DNA from: PFJX01 sp031426815
GTDB taxonomy: Bacteria > Pseudomonadota > Gammaproteobacteria > Burkholderiales > Thiobacillaceae
DNA: 64,000 bases
Direction of reading: 5' to 3'
Assembly: GCA_031426815.1 (NCBI GenBank)
Contig: JASJPG010000100.1
Coordinates: 1-64,000, forward strand
In this document: positions 10,111-18,648 of the stretch, piece after piece
Layout: the number at the start of each line of letters is the position of its first letter
Position numbering within the stretch: the stretch's first letter is position 1
Notes under the pieces: model-generated
What the model saw: the letters and a program-made list of their open reading frames with translations, nothing else
Database searches by the model: none
Told to the model about the DNA's origin: nothing
Translations under genes and position numbers: made by a program

Positions 10111-10944
10111 ATGAAAATCAATAACCACCGCCTCTACGCCGATGACGGCACGCCGGTCCGTTATGTCGAAACCCCGAACAAGAGCGGCACGATGACGCCG
10201 GAATATCTGGTCATGCACTACACCGCAGGCAGCAGCGCGGAAGGCTCGGTCAGCTGGATGTGCAATCCGGCTGCGAAAGCGGCCGCGCATCTGGTCATCG
10301 GCCGCGACGGTGGCATCACCCAACTGGCGCCGTTCAACCGCATCGCCTGGCATGCCGGGCAATCGCAGTGGGCCGGGCGTAGCGGCCTCAACGGCTTTTC
10401 CATCGGTATCGAACTGGACAACGCCGGCAAGCTGGAGCGGGCCGGCAGCCGCTGGATCTCGGCGGTGAGCAAGCGGGCCTACGCCGACGACGATGTGCTG
10501 GTGGCCAACCACAAGCACGACCCTGCCGGCGCGCCGGCGTCCGGTTGGCACGAATACAGCGAGGCGCAACTCGATGCCGCCGACGCGGTCGGTCTGTTGC
10601 TGATGCAGAAATACGCGCTGAAGGATGTGCTCGGGCATGAGGACATCGCGCCCGGCCGCAAGTCCGATCCTGGCCCCGCCTTCCCGCTGGCCAGCTTCCG
10701 CGCTCGCCTGATGGGCCGCGCCGACGAGGCCGTCGAACAATACGCCAGCCTAGCGGCGCTGAACGTGCGCGCCGGCCCCGGTACCGAATTCGCCGCCCTG
10801 CCGGGCAGCCCGATCCCGCTCGGCGCCAAGGTGGCGTTGCTGGAACAACGGGGCGTCTGGTGGCGAGTCGATGTGCTGGATACGGTCAGCGGCGTGATGG
10901 ATCTGGTCGGCTGGTGCCACAGCCGTTTTCTGACCAAGGTTTGA
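10111..10944 (+). CDS. N-acetylmuramoyl-L-alanine amidase (Amidase_2) with C-terminal SH3-like domain
   Basis: Predicted to cut the bond between N-acetylmuramic acid and the stem peptide of peptidoglycan. Zinc ligands of the Amidase_2 fold are visible: His36 (LVMHYTAG), His176 (VLGHEDIAPGRKSDPG) and Asp186; Glu101 in IGIELDN fits the usual active-site region, as does AWHAGQS at 79-85. Residues ~210-277 resemble a bacterial SH3 cell-wall-binding domain (LNVRAGPGTEFAALPG). The total of 277 residues has no signal peptide, so the enzyme would need lysis, a dedicated exporter or a non-classical route to reach the wall; phage endolysins and type VI effectors share this trait. Confidence 0.88.
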   Translation: MKINNHRLYADDGTPVRYVETPNKSGTMTPEYLVMHYTAGSSAEGSVSWMCNPAAKAAAHLVIGRDGGITQLAPFNRIAWHAGQSQWAGRSGLNGFSIGIELDNAGKLERAGSRWISAVSKRAYADDDVLVANHKHDPAGAPASGWHEYSEAQLDAADAVGLLLMQKYALKDVLGHEDIAPGRKSDPGPAFPLASFRARLMGRADEAVEQYASLAALNVRAGPGTEFAALPGSPIPLGAKVALLEQRGVWWRVDVLDTVSGVMDLVGWCHSRFLTKV

Positions 10945-10987
10945 TCGATAAAGACATGAGCGGTTTATTGTCGCGTCACCCACCGGG

Positions 10988-11036
10988 TGAGTGGCGACGC
11001 CACTCGTAGGAGCGCCTTGCAAGGCGCTCCTACGAC
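10988..11036. repeat. Dispersed palindromic repeat, complete copy
   Basis: Bases 11006-11033 are a perfect 28-base palindrome built around GCGCCTTGCAAGGCGC. Just before it is a second small inverted repeat, GAGTGGCG/CGCCACTC at 10988-11004. The same pair of elements, slightly diverged and with the palindrome arms spread apart, recurs at 56372-56450. It sits in the gap between the amidase and phospholipase genes. Confidence 0.82.
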
Positions 11037-11062
11037 ATCGCCGCAGGTGAAAGGGAGTGAAC

Positions 11063-14000
11063 ATGGACTTCGCTCAGGTACACACGGCAGAACTCAAAAG
11101 ACTGCGTGCCGAACGCGCCGGCACGGCGACCAGCGAGGCCTTGATCGGTCTGGCCTTCTCCGGCGGCGGCATCCGCAGTGCCACGTTCAACCTGGGCATC
11201 CTGCAGGGCCTGGCGCGGCGCGGCCTGCTCAAGCACATCGACTATCTGTCGACGGTTTCCGGCGGCGGCTACATCGGCAGCTGGTACATGGCCTTTCTCA
11301 AGCGCCAGGCCGGCGGCCAGCCGGCCACGGCCGAGGCGATGCTGAACCCGGACTGTCCTGCCGGCCCGACCGTGGAGCCGCAGGCCGTGGTCTGGCTGCG
11401 CCGGTTCAGCAACTATCTGACGCCGAAGACCGGCATGTCGGGCGATACGCTGACGCTGATCGCGACCTATCTACGCAATTTCCTGCTCAATCTGGCCGTG
11501 ATCCTCGCCTTCCTCGGCGCGCTGCTGTTGCTGCCGCACCTGATGGTCAGCGCCCTGCCGCGCCTGGAAACGCATTCCCTGCTGCCGCAGGCGGTCGGCA
11601 TTCCGCTGCTGTTCGCCATGCTGAGCATGATGTATCTGGTCATCAAGATGCGGCCGGCGCTGCCGGGCAGGTTTGCGTTTCCGCATAACCAGATAGGCGT
11701 GCTGGTCCTGGTGGTGGCGCCGATCCTGGCTTCCGCCATTGCCCTCGCACTGGGGCTGGCTTCGCCGGAATTCGCCGCCTGGGCGGCGCGCCAATCCGGC
11801 CGATTGAACAAGTTGTTGCTGGCCACGGGTCTGCCGCGGAGCTGGATCGACGTGTTTGCCCTGCGGATTCCGCATTGGGAAACCTGGGCATCGGCGCAGA
11901 TGCTCGCCAGCGTCGTCTATTTCCTGCCCTGGGCGGTGGGCTCGGTCTGGATTCTGCTGATCCGGCTGTTCGAGGATTTCAATCGGCAAGAATCTGGCCG
12001 CGATCGGCTCGGACGCGCGCTGCAGTCCACGCAACATGCGCTGGTGATGCTGCTATCCGCCCTGATCGCCAGCCTGCTGGCGGGCGGTTTGGTCGGCCTG
12101 CTGGCTGAAGTCGCCGCGTATTTTCAGCCCTGCGATCACGAAATCATCGTGTTCGGCCCGCCGCTGGTGATCCTGGCCTGCATCAAGCCGGTCGGACTGC
12201 AAATCGGCCTGGCCCGCCGGCATTTCACCGAGATGCAGCGGGAATGGTGGTCCCGCCTGGGCGGCTGGCTGTTCGCCACCGCGCTGACCTGGCTGCTGTT
12301 CACCGGCGTATCGCTTTACGGACCGTATCTGATGACCGGTCTGAACGACTGGTTGCTGGCCGGCGGCGGCCTGACCTGGCTGGCGACGACCGGCTGGGCG
12401 CTGATCGTGGCCAAGAGCGCCAAGACCGGCGCACCCAACACCACCGGGCCGGGCGAACGCCTGCTGGTGCTGGCGCCCTGGGTGTTCGTGCTGGGTCTGC
12501 TCGGCCTGATCAGCCTGGGCCTGCAGACCGGCCTGGCGGCCCAGGCCGAGCCCGTCGCCGCGCCGGCCGTGGCGGTAGCCGTCGCCCCAAACGCGGCCGC
12601 GCAACCGTCGCAAACGAGCACGCGCCTGGAAATCGCAGCCGATCTGGCCATCGTCTCCGGCCGCAAGGCCGCGGCCACCGGGGTGTTGCTCGGCATGATC
12701 TTTCTGTTGCTGGGCATCCGCATCGACATCAATCTGTTTTCCTTTCACAACTTCTACCGCAACCGCCTGACCCGCTGCTATCAGGGCGCCTCGCGCGCCT
12801 GCTGGCCGGAAAACCAGGACCGCGATTGCCGCAAGCCGAACCCGTTCACCGGCTTCGACCCGGCCGACGATCTGGCGCTGGCGGCGCTGCCGCTGCGCCC
12901 GTATCCGCTTTACAACACCGCGCTCAATCTGGTCGGCGGCCACGAACTGGCCTGGCAGCAGCGCAAGGCGGCCGCGTTCATCTTCTCGCCGCTGTATTGC
13001 GGCTATGAACTGCCCGAAGGCATGGGCCGCAGCCGCGGCGCATTCCGCGAGACCGCATGTTTCCTGGCCGGCGAACTGAAGGGCGAATTCCGCGATGAAC
13101 CGCCCGGCCAGCGCGGCGTGCGTCTGGGTACGGCGGTGGCCGTTTCGGGTGCGGCGGTATGCCCGAACATGGGTTATCACTCCGCGCCGGCGGTGGCCTT
13201 CCTGCTCACTGTGTTCAACGTACGGCTGGGCCGCTGGGTCGGCAATCCGGAAAAGAATGAGGCGGTCTGGCGCAAGACCAGCCCCAACTTCGGCGTGCGC
13301 TATCTGTTCCTGGAATTGTTCGGCCTCACCTCGCAAAGCCGCGACTGGCTCAATCTGTCGGATGGCGGCCATTTCGAGAATCTGGGCATCTACGAACTGG
13401 TGCGGCGGCGCCTTCCCTACATCGTCGCGGTCGATGCCGCCGAGGACGCCGAGTTCCATTTCGACGACCTGGCCAATGCCATCCGCAAAATTCGTACGGA
13501 TTTCGGCGTCGATATCGAAATCGACCTATCCGGCCTGCGGCCGGGCGCGGAAAACGGGCGCCAGCCGGTCCACGCCGCCATCGGCCACATCCGCTATGAC
13601 CGGCTCGATCCGCGTCTGCGCCCCGGCGTGCTGGTCTACCTGCGTCCCGGCCTGACCGGCAACGAGCCGGCGGACATCCTGAGCTATGCGCGGAAACATG
13701 CGTCCTTTCCATGCGAACCCACGCTCGACCAGTTTTTCGACGAGGCGCAGTTCGAGAGCTATCGCAGGCTGGGCCTGCACATCGCCGATTCGGTGTTTCG
13801 CGAAGCCGCGGAGCGGCATTCCACCGAAAACGGCAGGTTCAACCCAGAAGCATTCTTCACCGTGCTGCGCGAAGCCTGGCGCGGCCACCTGAAGGTCGAC
13901 GATGGCATCGGCGTCGCCCACCACGAGCGCCTCGACGCACTGTTCGAACGACTGCGCATCGATCCCGACCTAGCCTTCCTGTCCGGCGAATTCTTCCCGG

Positions 14001-14743
14001 AATGGCCGGAACTGCTGCACAAACCCGCCCAGGCCATGGCCTTGCCGGCCTACGAGGAGCAGCGCAAATCCGGCTTCTATCTGTGCCGCGAAATCGCGCA
14101 ACTGATGGAACGGGTGTATCAGGACCTCGATCTGGAAAACCAGCACGACCACCCCGACTGCCGCGGCTGGATGAATTTGTTCCGGCACTGGTCATGGTCG
14201 CCCATGTTCCGCGCGACTTACGCCATCACCGCCGCGACGCTGAGCGAGCGCTTCCAGCGCTTCTGCAAACGCGAGCTGGAACTGGGCCTGGGCGAGGTGG
14301 AACTGGCCACGGCAGCGCTGAACGAAGCCAGCCTGGCCGAGCTGAACTTCGTCGAACGCAGCCTGATCGCGCAACAAGCGAGGCAGCCCGCCGGCGCGAC
14401 ACTGGTGCGCTTCGAACTGGCGATCTGCTATCCGGGCGAACATGAAACCCGCGTCGAACTGCTCCGCTTCCACTTCGGTTTCGCGCTGCTCGCCGACAAC
14501 CACCTGATCTGCTTCCGCATCCAGGATCACTTGCGCCGCATGGGCCTGGCCCGGCAGGCGATGACCCGGCTACTTGGCGAAAATCGCGGCCTCACGCTTG
14601 GCGCGGAGCCGGCCGGCCCGACCGATGCCGCCGGTTCGCTGCATCAGACGGTTGCGCGCCATCTGTTCGAATCGGTGGGCGCGATTCTTCGGTCTACCGG
14701 CGAGAAGCACGACGCGCCGGAAACGCGCCGACAAGACGGTTAA
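11063..14743 (+). CDS. Large multi-pass membrane patatin-like phospholipase
   Basis: 1226 residues from ATG 11063 (AGGGAG ribosome site 6 bases upstream; a GTG at 11057 is too close to it). The catalytic dyad of patatin lipases is present but far apart: oxyanion loop SGGGIRSATFNLG (33-45) with nucleophile Ser66 in STVSGGGYIGSW, and Asp767 in NLSDGGHFENLGIYEL. Between them, roughly residues 135-570, lie about ten hydrophobic segments, so a membrane module is inserted into the lipase fold. The ~330 residues after the Asp are soluble and not recognised. Patatin enzymes hydrolyse acyl chains from phospholipids; here the protein would be an integral inner-membrane enzyme. It lies 118 bases after the amidase, with a palindromic repeat between. 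No nucleotide cyclase is nearby, so a CBASS CapV role is not supported. Confidence 0.85.
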   Translation: MDFAQVHTAELKRLRAERAGTATSEALIGLAFSGGGIRSATFNLGILQGLARRGLLKHIDYLSTVSGGGYIGSWYMAFLKRQAGGQPATAEAMLNPDCPAGPTVEPQAVVWLRRFSNYLTPKTGMSGDTLTLIATYLRNFLLNLAVILAFLGALLLLPHLMVSALPRLETHSLLPQAVGIPLLFAMLSMMYLVIKMRPALPGRFAFPHNQIGVLVLVVAPILASAIALALGLASPEFAAWAARQSGRLNKLLLATGLPRSWIDVFALRIPHWETWASAQMLASVVYFLPWAVGSVWILLIRLFEDFNRQESGRDRLGRALQSTQHALVMLLSALIASLLAGGLVGLLAEVAAYFQPCDHEIIVFGPPLVILACIKPVGLQIGLARRHFTEMQREWWSRLGGWLFATALTWLLFTGVSLYGPYLMTGLNDWLLAGGGLTWLATTGWALIVAKSAKTGAPNTTGPGERLLVLAPWVFVLGLLGLISLGLQTGLAAQAEPVAAPAVAVAVAPNAAAQPSQTSTRLEIAADLAIVSGRKAAATGVLLGMIFLLLGIRIDINLFSFHNFYRNRLTRCYQGASRACWPENQDRDCRKPNPFTGFDPADDLALAALPLRPYPLYNTALNLVGGHELAWQQRKAAAFIFSPLYCGYELPEGMGRSRGAFRETACFLAGELKGEFRDEPPGQRGVRLGTAVAVSGAAVCPNMGYHSAPAVAFLLTVFNVRLGRWVGNPEKNEAVWRKTSPNFGVRYLFLELFGLTSQSRDWLNLSDGGHFENLGIYELVRRRLPYIVAVDAAEDAEFHFDDLANAIRKIRTDFGVDIEIDLSGLRPGAENGRQPVHAAIGHIRYDRLDPRLRPGVLVYLRPGLTGNEPADILSYARKHASFPCEPTLDQFFDEAQFESYRRLGLHIADSVFREAAERHSTENGRFNPEAFFTVLREAWRGHLKVDDGIGVAHHERLDALFERLRIDPDLAFLSGEFFPEWPELLHKPAQAMALPAYEEQRKSGFYLCREIAQLMERVYQDLDLENQHDHPDCRGWMNLFRHWSWSPMFRATYAITAATLSERFQRFCKRELELGLGEVELATAALNEASLAELNFVERSLIAQQARQPAGATLVRFELAICYPGEHETRVELLRFHFGFALLADNHLICFRIQDHLRRMGLARQAMTRLLGENRGLTLGAEPAGPTDAAGSLHQTVARHLFESVGAILRSTGEKHDAPETRRQDG

Positions 14744-14799
14744 TCCGCCAAAAGCGCAGTGAGGACGCCCATCGGGCAACACGTTGAAACAACAATCGC

Positions 14800-16005
14800 C
14801 TACCAGTTGGTTTCCCGTTCGGCGGTTGCGGAGATCTTGTGGATCGACAGATCGGCGCCGTTGAATTCTTCCTCGGCATCCAGGCGGAGGCCGATGGCGA
14901 GTTTGAGCACGCCGTACACCACTGCGCCGCCAGCCAGGGCGATGCCGATGCCGATCAAGGTGCCGACCAGTTGCGCCGCGAAGCCGACTCCGCCGACGCC
15001 ACCGAACGCCTGCAGGCCGAAGATGCCGGCGGCGATGCCGCCCCAGGCGCCGCATAAACCATGCAGCGGCCAGACGCCGAGCACGTCGTCGATCTTCCAT
15101 TTGTTCTGCGTGATGGTGAACATCACCACGAACAAGGCACCGGCAATGGCGCCGGTCGCCAGTGCGCCGACCGGGTGCATCAGGTCGGAGCCGGCGCAAA
15201 CGGCAACCAGTCCGGCGAGCGGGCCGTTATGAATGAAGCCGGGGTCGTTCTTGCCGAAGATGAGCGCGGCGAGCGTGCCGCCAACCATGGCCATCAGGGA
15301 ATTCACCGCGACCAGTCCGGTCACGGCCTCCAGCGTCTGCGCCGACATCACGTTGAAGCCGAACCAGCCGACCGTCAGGATCCAGGCGCCCAGCGCCAGG
15401 AACGGAATACTGGACGGCGGATGCGCAGACACCATGCCGTCCTGGCGATAGCGTCCACGCCGGGCGCCGAGTAGCAGCACGGCGGGCAACGCAATCCAGC
15501 CGCCCATAGCATGCACCACGACGGAACCGGCGAAATCGTGGAATTTGAAGCCGAAGGCGGCCAGGATCCAGTCCTGGAAGCCATAGTTGTTGTTCCAGGC
15601 CATGCCTTCGAAAAACGGGTAGACGAAGCCGACCAGGATGAAAGTGGCCGCGAGTTGCGGGTTGAAGCGGGCACGCTCGGCAATGCCGCCGGAAACGATG
15701 GCGGGAATGGCGGCGGCAAAGGTGAGCAGGAAGAAGAACTTGACCAGGTCATAGCCGTTTTTCTGCACCAGATGCTCGGCGCCGCTCATGAAGTCGACGC
15801 CGTAGGCGATGCCGTAGCCGATGAAAAAGTAGGCGATGGTGGAAACGGAAAAGTCCGTCAGGATTTTGACCAGTGCGTTGACCTGGTTCTTCCTGCGCAC
15901 CGTGCCCAGTTCCAAAAAAGCAAAACCTGCATGCATCGCCAGCACCATGATGGCGCCCAGCAAGATGAACAGTACGTCTGCGCCCGATTTGAATGCATCA
16001 ACCAT
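14800..16005 (-). CDS. amt: Ammonium transporter Amt/AmtB
   Basis: Inner-membrane ammonium channel of 401 residues with about 11 hydrophobic segments. Recognisable features include the N-terminal LGAIMVLAMHAGFAFLELG, the twin pore histidines (FHDFAGSVVVHAMGG for the first and WPLHGLCGAWGG for the second), and FFEGMAWNNN. There is no cleavable signal peptide. No glnK gene is adjacent, although most proteobacterial amtB genes are paired with one. A strong sigma-54 promoter match lies 33 bases upstream of the start, implying nitrogen control. It is convergent with the phospholipase gene. Confidence 0.96.
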   Translation of the reverse strand: MVDAFKSGADVLFILLGAIMVLAMHAGFAFLELGTVRRKNQVNALVKILTDFSVSTIAYFFIGYGIAYGVDFMSGAEHLVQKNGYDLVKFFFLLTFAAAIPAIVSGGIAERARFNPQLAATFILVGFVYPFFEGMAWNNNYGFQDWILAAFGFKFHDFAGSVVVHAMGGWIALPAVLLLGARRGRYRQDGMVSAHPPSSIPFLALGAWILTVGWFGFNVMSAQTLEAVTGLVAVNSLMAMVGGTLAALIFGKNDPGFIHNGPLAGLVAVCAGSDLMHPVGALATGAIAGALFVVMFTITQNKWKIDDVLGVWPLHGLCGAWGGIAAGIFGLQAFGGVGGVGFAAQLVGTLIGIGIALAGGAVVYGVLKLAIGLRLDAEEEFNGADLSIHKISATAERETNW

Positions 16006-16037
16006 TACGACTCTCCTGAAAAGTACGGGACACTAAA

Positions 16038-16053
16038 AGCAAGAGCCGTGCCT
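16038..16053 (-). promoter_or_regulatory. Sigma-54 (RpoN) promoter of the ammonium transporter gene
   Basis: On the minus strand the sequence reads AAGGCACGGCTCTTGCTTTT, matching the consensus TGGCACG-N4-TTGC at the -24 GG and -12 GC elements with the correct spacing. It ends about 33 bases upstream of the amt start codon. A TGCACC half-site at 16069-16074 resembles half of an NtrC site, but I find no matching second half. Confidence 0.75.
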
Positions 16054-16221
16054 TATCTTGGGGCGCAATGCACCTGAATCGACTAGCGTCCCGCCCCAAT
16101 CCAGCGCCCCCGCTTTTTAAACTTACATTTCAAAGGGTTATAAGTAGAAACCCGACTGCAAGCCAAATCCGGCGCGAAAATCGGCTGACTCGAATTGATG
16201 CAAACAACAACCGCCACAAAC

Positions 16222-16246
16222 AAAAAACGCCCCAACAAGGGGCGTT
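16222..16246 (-). terminator. Rho-independent terminator after tatC
   Basis: On the minus strand a perfect 8-base stem (AACGCCCC at 16226-16233 on the plus strand with GGGGCGTT at 16239-16246) with a 5-base loop is followed by a run of T (16222-16227). It closes the long his-tat transcript 29 bases after the tatC stop. Confidence 0.85.
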
Positions 16247-16274
16247 AATTGCGCGCGCGCACCATCCGGGCGCG

Positions 16275-17096
16275 TCAGCTCAATTTCTTCTGCTCTTCTT
16301 CGATGCGGTCGAGTTCGTTATCCAGATCGGCCTCGGAGATCGGGGTGTAAGTCTCCTCTTCCACCGGTGCGACCGGTTTGTTCTTGACCAGCCAGCCCGC
16401 CACGACGATGCCAATCTCGTAGAGCAGCCAGAGCGGCACCGCCAGCATGATCTGGGAAACCACGTCCGGCGGCGTGAAGATGGCGCCGATCACGAAGGCG
16501 CCGACGATGACGTAGGGCCGCGCCTCCTTGAACTTTTCGATCTCGACCATGCCGCTCAAGGCCAGCGCGATGACCACGATCGGCACTTCGAAGGTGATGC
16601 CGAAGGCGAGGAACATGGTGATGACGAAATCGAGGTACTTGCCGATATCGGTCATCACCGCGACGCCGACAGGTGCAATACCGACGATGAAACCAAACAC
16701 GACCGGAAACACCAGGAAATACGCGAAGGCCATGCCACAGGCGAAAAGCACCATACTGGCAAAGACCAGCGGCACGATCAGCTTGCGCTCATGCGCATAC
16801 AACCCCGGCGCAATGAACGCCCAGATCTGATAAAGGATCACCGGTAACGCGCCGAGAAAGGCGGTCATCATGGCCACCTTGATCGGCACGAAGAACGGGG
16901 TAACCACTTCCGTGGCGATCATCTGCCCGCCCTTCGGCAACTTGTCCAGCAAGGGCTGCGCCAGAATGCTGTACAGGTCGTTGGCGAACGGAAACATGCA
17001 GACGAACAGCACGATCCACGCGATGACCGACTTCAACAGACGGTCGCGCAACTCGATCAAGTGCGAAATAAAGGTTTCCGTACCATCCAGATTCAT
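16275..17096 (-). CDS. tatC: Sec-independent protein translocase TatC
   Basis: Polytopic core of the twin-arginine translocase, recognising the signal peptide of folded substrates. 273 residues with six hydrophobic segments. Family signatures are FISHLIELRDRLLKS near the N-terminus and the MAFAYFLVFPVVFGF and FEVPIVVIAL stretches. The acidic cytoplasmic C-terminus (DLDNELDRIEEEQKKLS) is normal. Last gene of the his-tat operon, 5 bases after tatB. Confidence 0.97.
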   Translation of the reverse strand: MNLDGTETFISHLIELRDRLLKSVIAWIVLFVCMFPFANDLYSILAQPLLDKLPKGGQMIATEVVTPFFVPIKVAMMTAFLGALPVILYQIWAFIAPGLYAHERKLIVPLVFASMVLFACGMAFAYFLVFPVVFGFIVGIAPVGVAVMTDIGKYLDFVITMFLAFGITFEVPIVVIALALSGMVEIEKFKEARPYVIVGAFVIGAIFTPPDVVSQIMLAVPLWLLYEIGIVVAGWLVKNKPVAPVEEETYTPISEADLDNELDRIEEEQKKLS

Positions 17097-17101
17097 TGGG
17101 A

Positions 17102-17617
17102 TCAGCCAGCCGCTTTGTCGGTATTGTTGTTGGACGCTGGCGTGTTCGGGTCAGCAGGAACGTTCTCCCCCTGCGGACTCATGCCAGCCTCGTCGCTTGC
17201 AGCCGCAGGCAGCGCCGGCGTGGAATCGTCCGGCGACGCTAGTGCAGCAGCCGCTTCTTCCGCCTTGATCTTGTCCCATTCCTGCATCGCCAGGCCACCA
17301 TCGGTGGCGCTCATGGCCTGCATGACGCGACTGATCTGGCCGGTTTCCTGCTCGACCGCCGTCTCGATTTCACGCTTGGTGTCGCCGGCCATGATTTCAT
17401 AACGCTGCGCGCTATCTTTCATGTCCTGCTGCATCTTGCGCAGTTCATCCAGCTTGATGTCGCGGTCGATGTCCTGCTTGACCTGCGACACATAGCGGTT
17501 GAGGCGCCCCAGCCATTGGCCGGCGGTACGCGCCACCTTGGGCAGGCGCTCCGGGCCGATGACGACCAGCGCAACGATGCCGATGAGCATCAATTCAGAA
17601 AAACCGATATCGAACAT
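17102..17617 (-). CDS. tatB: Sec-independent translocase subunit TatB
   Basis: 171 residues. The N-terminal membrane helix MFDIGFSELMLIGIVALVVI with the GPERLP hinge and following amphipathic helix (KVARTAGQWLGRLNRYVSQV) identify TatB rather than TatA. The long polar tail rich in Ala/Asp/Pro is variable in the family. Partner of TatC in substrate recognition. Confidence 0.95.
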   Translation of the reverse strand: MFDIGFSELMLIGIVALVVIGPERLPKVARTAGQWLGRLNRYVSQVKQDIDRDIKLDELRKMQQDMKDSAQRYEIMAGDTKREIETAVEQETGQISRVMQAMSATDGGLAMQEWDKIKAEEAAAALASPDDSTPALPAAASDEAGMSPQGENVPADPNTPASNNNTDKAAG

Positions 17618-17682
17618 GGGGCTGCTGGCAGTTCCTGGTTACTTGAAGTGCGTCCTGGCGATGCGACCGCCAGAACTCGCCA

Positions 17683-17907
17683 TCAGTTTTGCTGTTTATC
17701 CTTGACCTCGCCCTCGATCGTGGAACCGTGCGTCTCGCCTTGACGCGGCAACTCGGTCGGCTTGTTCTTTTCCTCGGCCATCGCGTCCTTGAAGCCTTTC
17801 ACCGCGCCCCCCAGGTCGCCACCGATATTCTTCAGTTTCTTGGTGCCGAACACCAACAACACGATCACCAAAACGATCAGCCAATGCCAGATGCTGAAGG
17901 AACCCAT
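17683..17907 (-). CDS. tatA: Sec-independent translocase subunit TatA
   Basis: 74 residues, typical length. The single helix WHWLIVLVIVLLVFGTKKL is followed by the FGTKKLKNIGGDLGGAVKGFK amphipathic region characteristic of TatA/E. TatA oligomerises to form the translocation pathway. SoxY, encoded at the other end of this window, has a Tat signal and would be a client. Confidence 0.96.
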   Translation of the reverse strand: MGSFSIWHWLIVLVIVLLVFGTKKLKNIGGDLGGAVKGFKDAMAEEKNKPTELPRQGETHGSTIEGEVKDKQQN

Positions 17908-17959
17908 GATAAATCTCCTCTTTCCGAAAATGCCGCCTCAGTTGAGACGGACCTGAAAA

Positions 17960-18298
17960 TCACATGGGGCGCGGACCGCCGCCGCCAATGATGTGGACAT
18001 GCAGATGCATGACTTCCTGACCGCCGCCTCTGCCGGTATTGATGATGGTCCGAAAACCATCGTGCAAGCCTTGTTCCTTGGCCAGGACCGGTGCAAGCAA
18101 CAGGATACGGCCAAGCAGCATTTCGTGCCGGGCATGCGTATCCTGAAGCGAGGCGATATGTTCCTTCGGCACGATCATGAAATGCACCGGCGCGACCGGA
18201 TGAATATCATGAAACGCGATCAGATCGCTGTCCTCATACAGTTTTTGGGCGGGAATCTCGCCCGCAACGATCTTGCAGAAAATACAGTTGTCGCTCAT
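17960..18298 (-). CDS. hinT: HIT-family purine nucleoside phosphoramidase (HinT-like)
   Basis: 112 residues. Contains CIFCKIVAGEIPAQKLYEDSD at the N-terminus and the catalytic histidine triad HLHVHIIGG near the C-terminus. HinT enzymes hydrolyse AMP-lysine and related phosphoramidates. It overlaps hisE by four bases and so is part of the his-tat transcript, a common betaproteobacterial arrangement. Confidence 0.93.
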   Translation of the reverse strand: MSDNCIFCKIVAGEIPAQKLYEDSDLIAFHDIHPVAPVHFMIVPKEHIASLQDTHARHEMLLGRILLLAPVLAKEQGLHDGFRTIINTGRGGGQEVMHLHVHIIGGGGPRPM

Positions 18299-18648
18299 GC
18301 CTGTTCCTTGCCGGGTTGGTCACGACTCGCTTTTTCGACGATTCCGGACAGCCCCTCGCGGCGCGCCAGTTCATTCAGAATTTCGTCGGGATGGATCCCT
18401 TGCTGGGCCAGCAAAACCAGCGAATGAAACCACAGGTCGGCGGTTTCATAGATGACTTTTTCGCGCACGCCGTCTTTCGCCGCCATGATGGTTTCCGCGG
18501 CTTCTTCCGCGACCTTCTTGAGGATGGCGTCCAGCCCCTTGGCATAGAGCTTGGCCACGTAGGAACTCTGCGGGTCGGCCTGTTTGCGGGCTTCCAGGGT
18601 CTCAGCCAGACGATTAAGAATGTCGTTGCTCACATTCACACTACTCAT
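18295..18648 (-). CDS. hisE: Phosphoribosyl-ATP pyrophosphatase HisE
   Basis: Second step of histidine synthesis: converts phosphoribosyl-ATP to phosphoribosyl-AMP. 117 residues from the ATG at 18648 (MSSVNVSNDIL), which overlaps the hisI stop. The MazG-like helix motif KKVAEEAAETIMAAKDG and the following ETADLWFHSLVLLAQ hold the metal-binding Glu/Asp residues. The longer frame to 18801 is inside hisI and rejected. Confidence 0.95.
   Translation of the reverse strand: MSSVNVSNDILNRLAETLEARKQADPQSSYVAKLYAKGLDAILKKVAEEAAETIMAAKDGVREKVIYETADLWFHSLVLLAQQGIHPDEILNELARREGLSGIVEKASRDQPGKEQA

Noticed and set aside
12053..13459. A 468-codon minus-strand frame inside the phospholipase gene
   Set aside because: Composition (Gln/Arg/Ala/Gly) and position opposite membrane segments show an antisense artefact.
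8087..14743. Type VI secretion effector cluster
   Set aside because: Enzyme types fit, but no VgrG, PAAR, Hcp, adaptor or clear immunity gene is in the window, so the label is not supported.
11063..14743. CBASS effector CapV
   Set aside because: The patatin protein is far too large and multi-pass, and no CD-NTase cyclase is nearby.
16055..16150. NtrC-binding dyad upstream of the amt promoter
   Set aside because: Only one TGCACC half-site at 16069-16074; no second half at the expected spacing.
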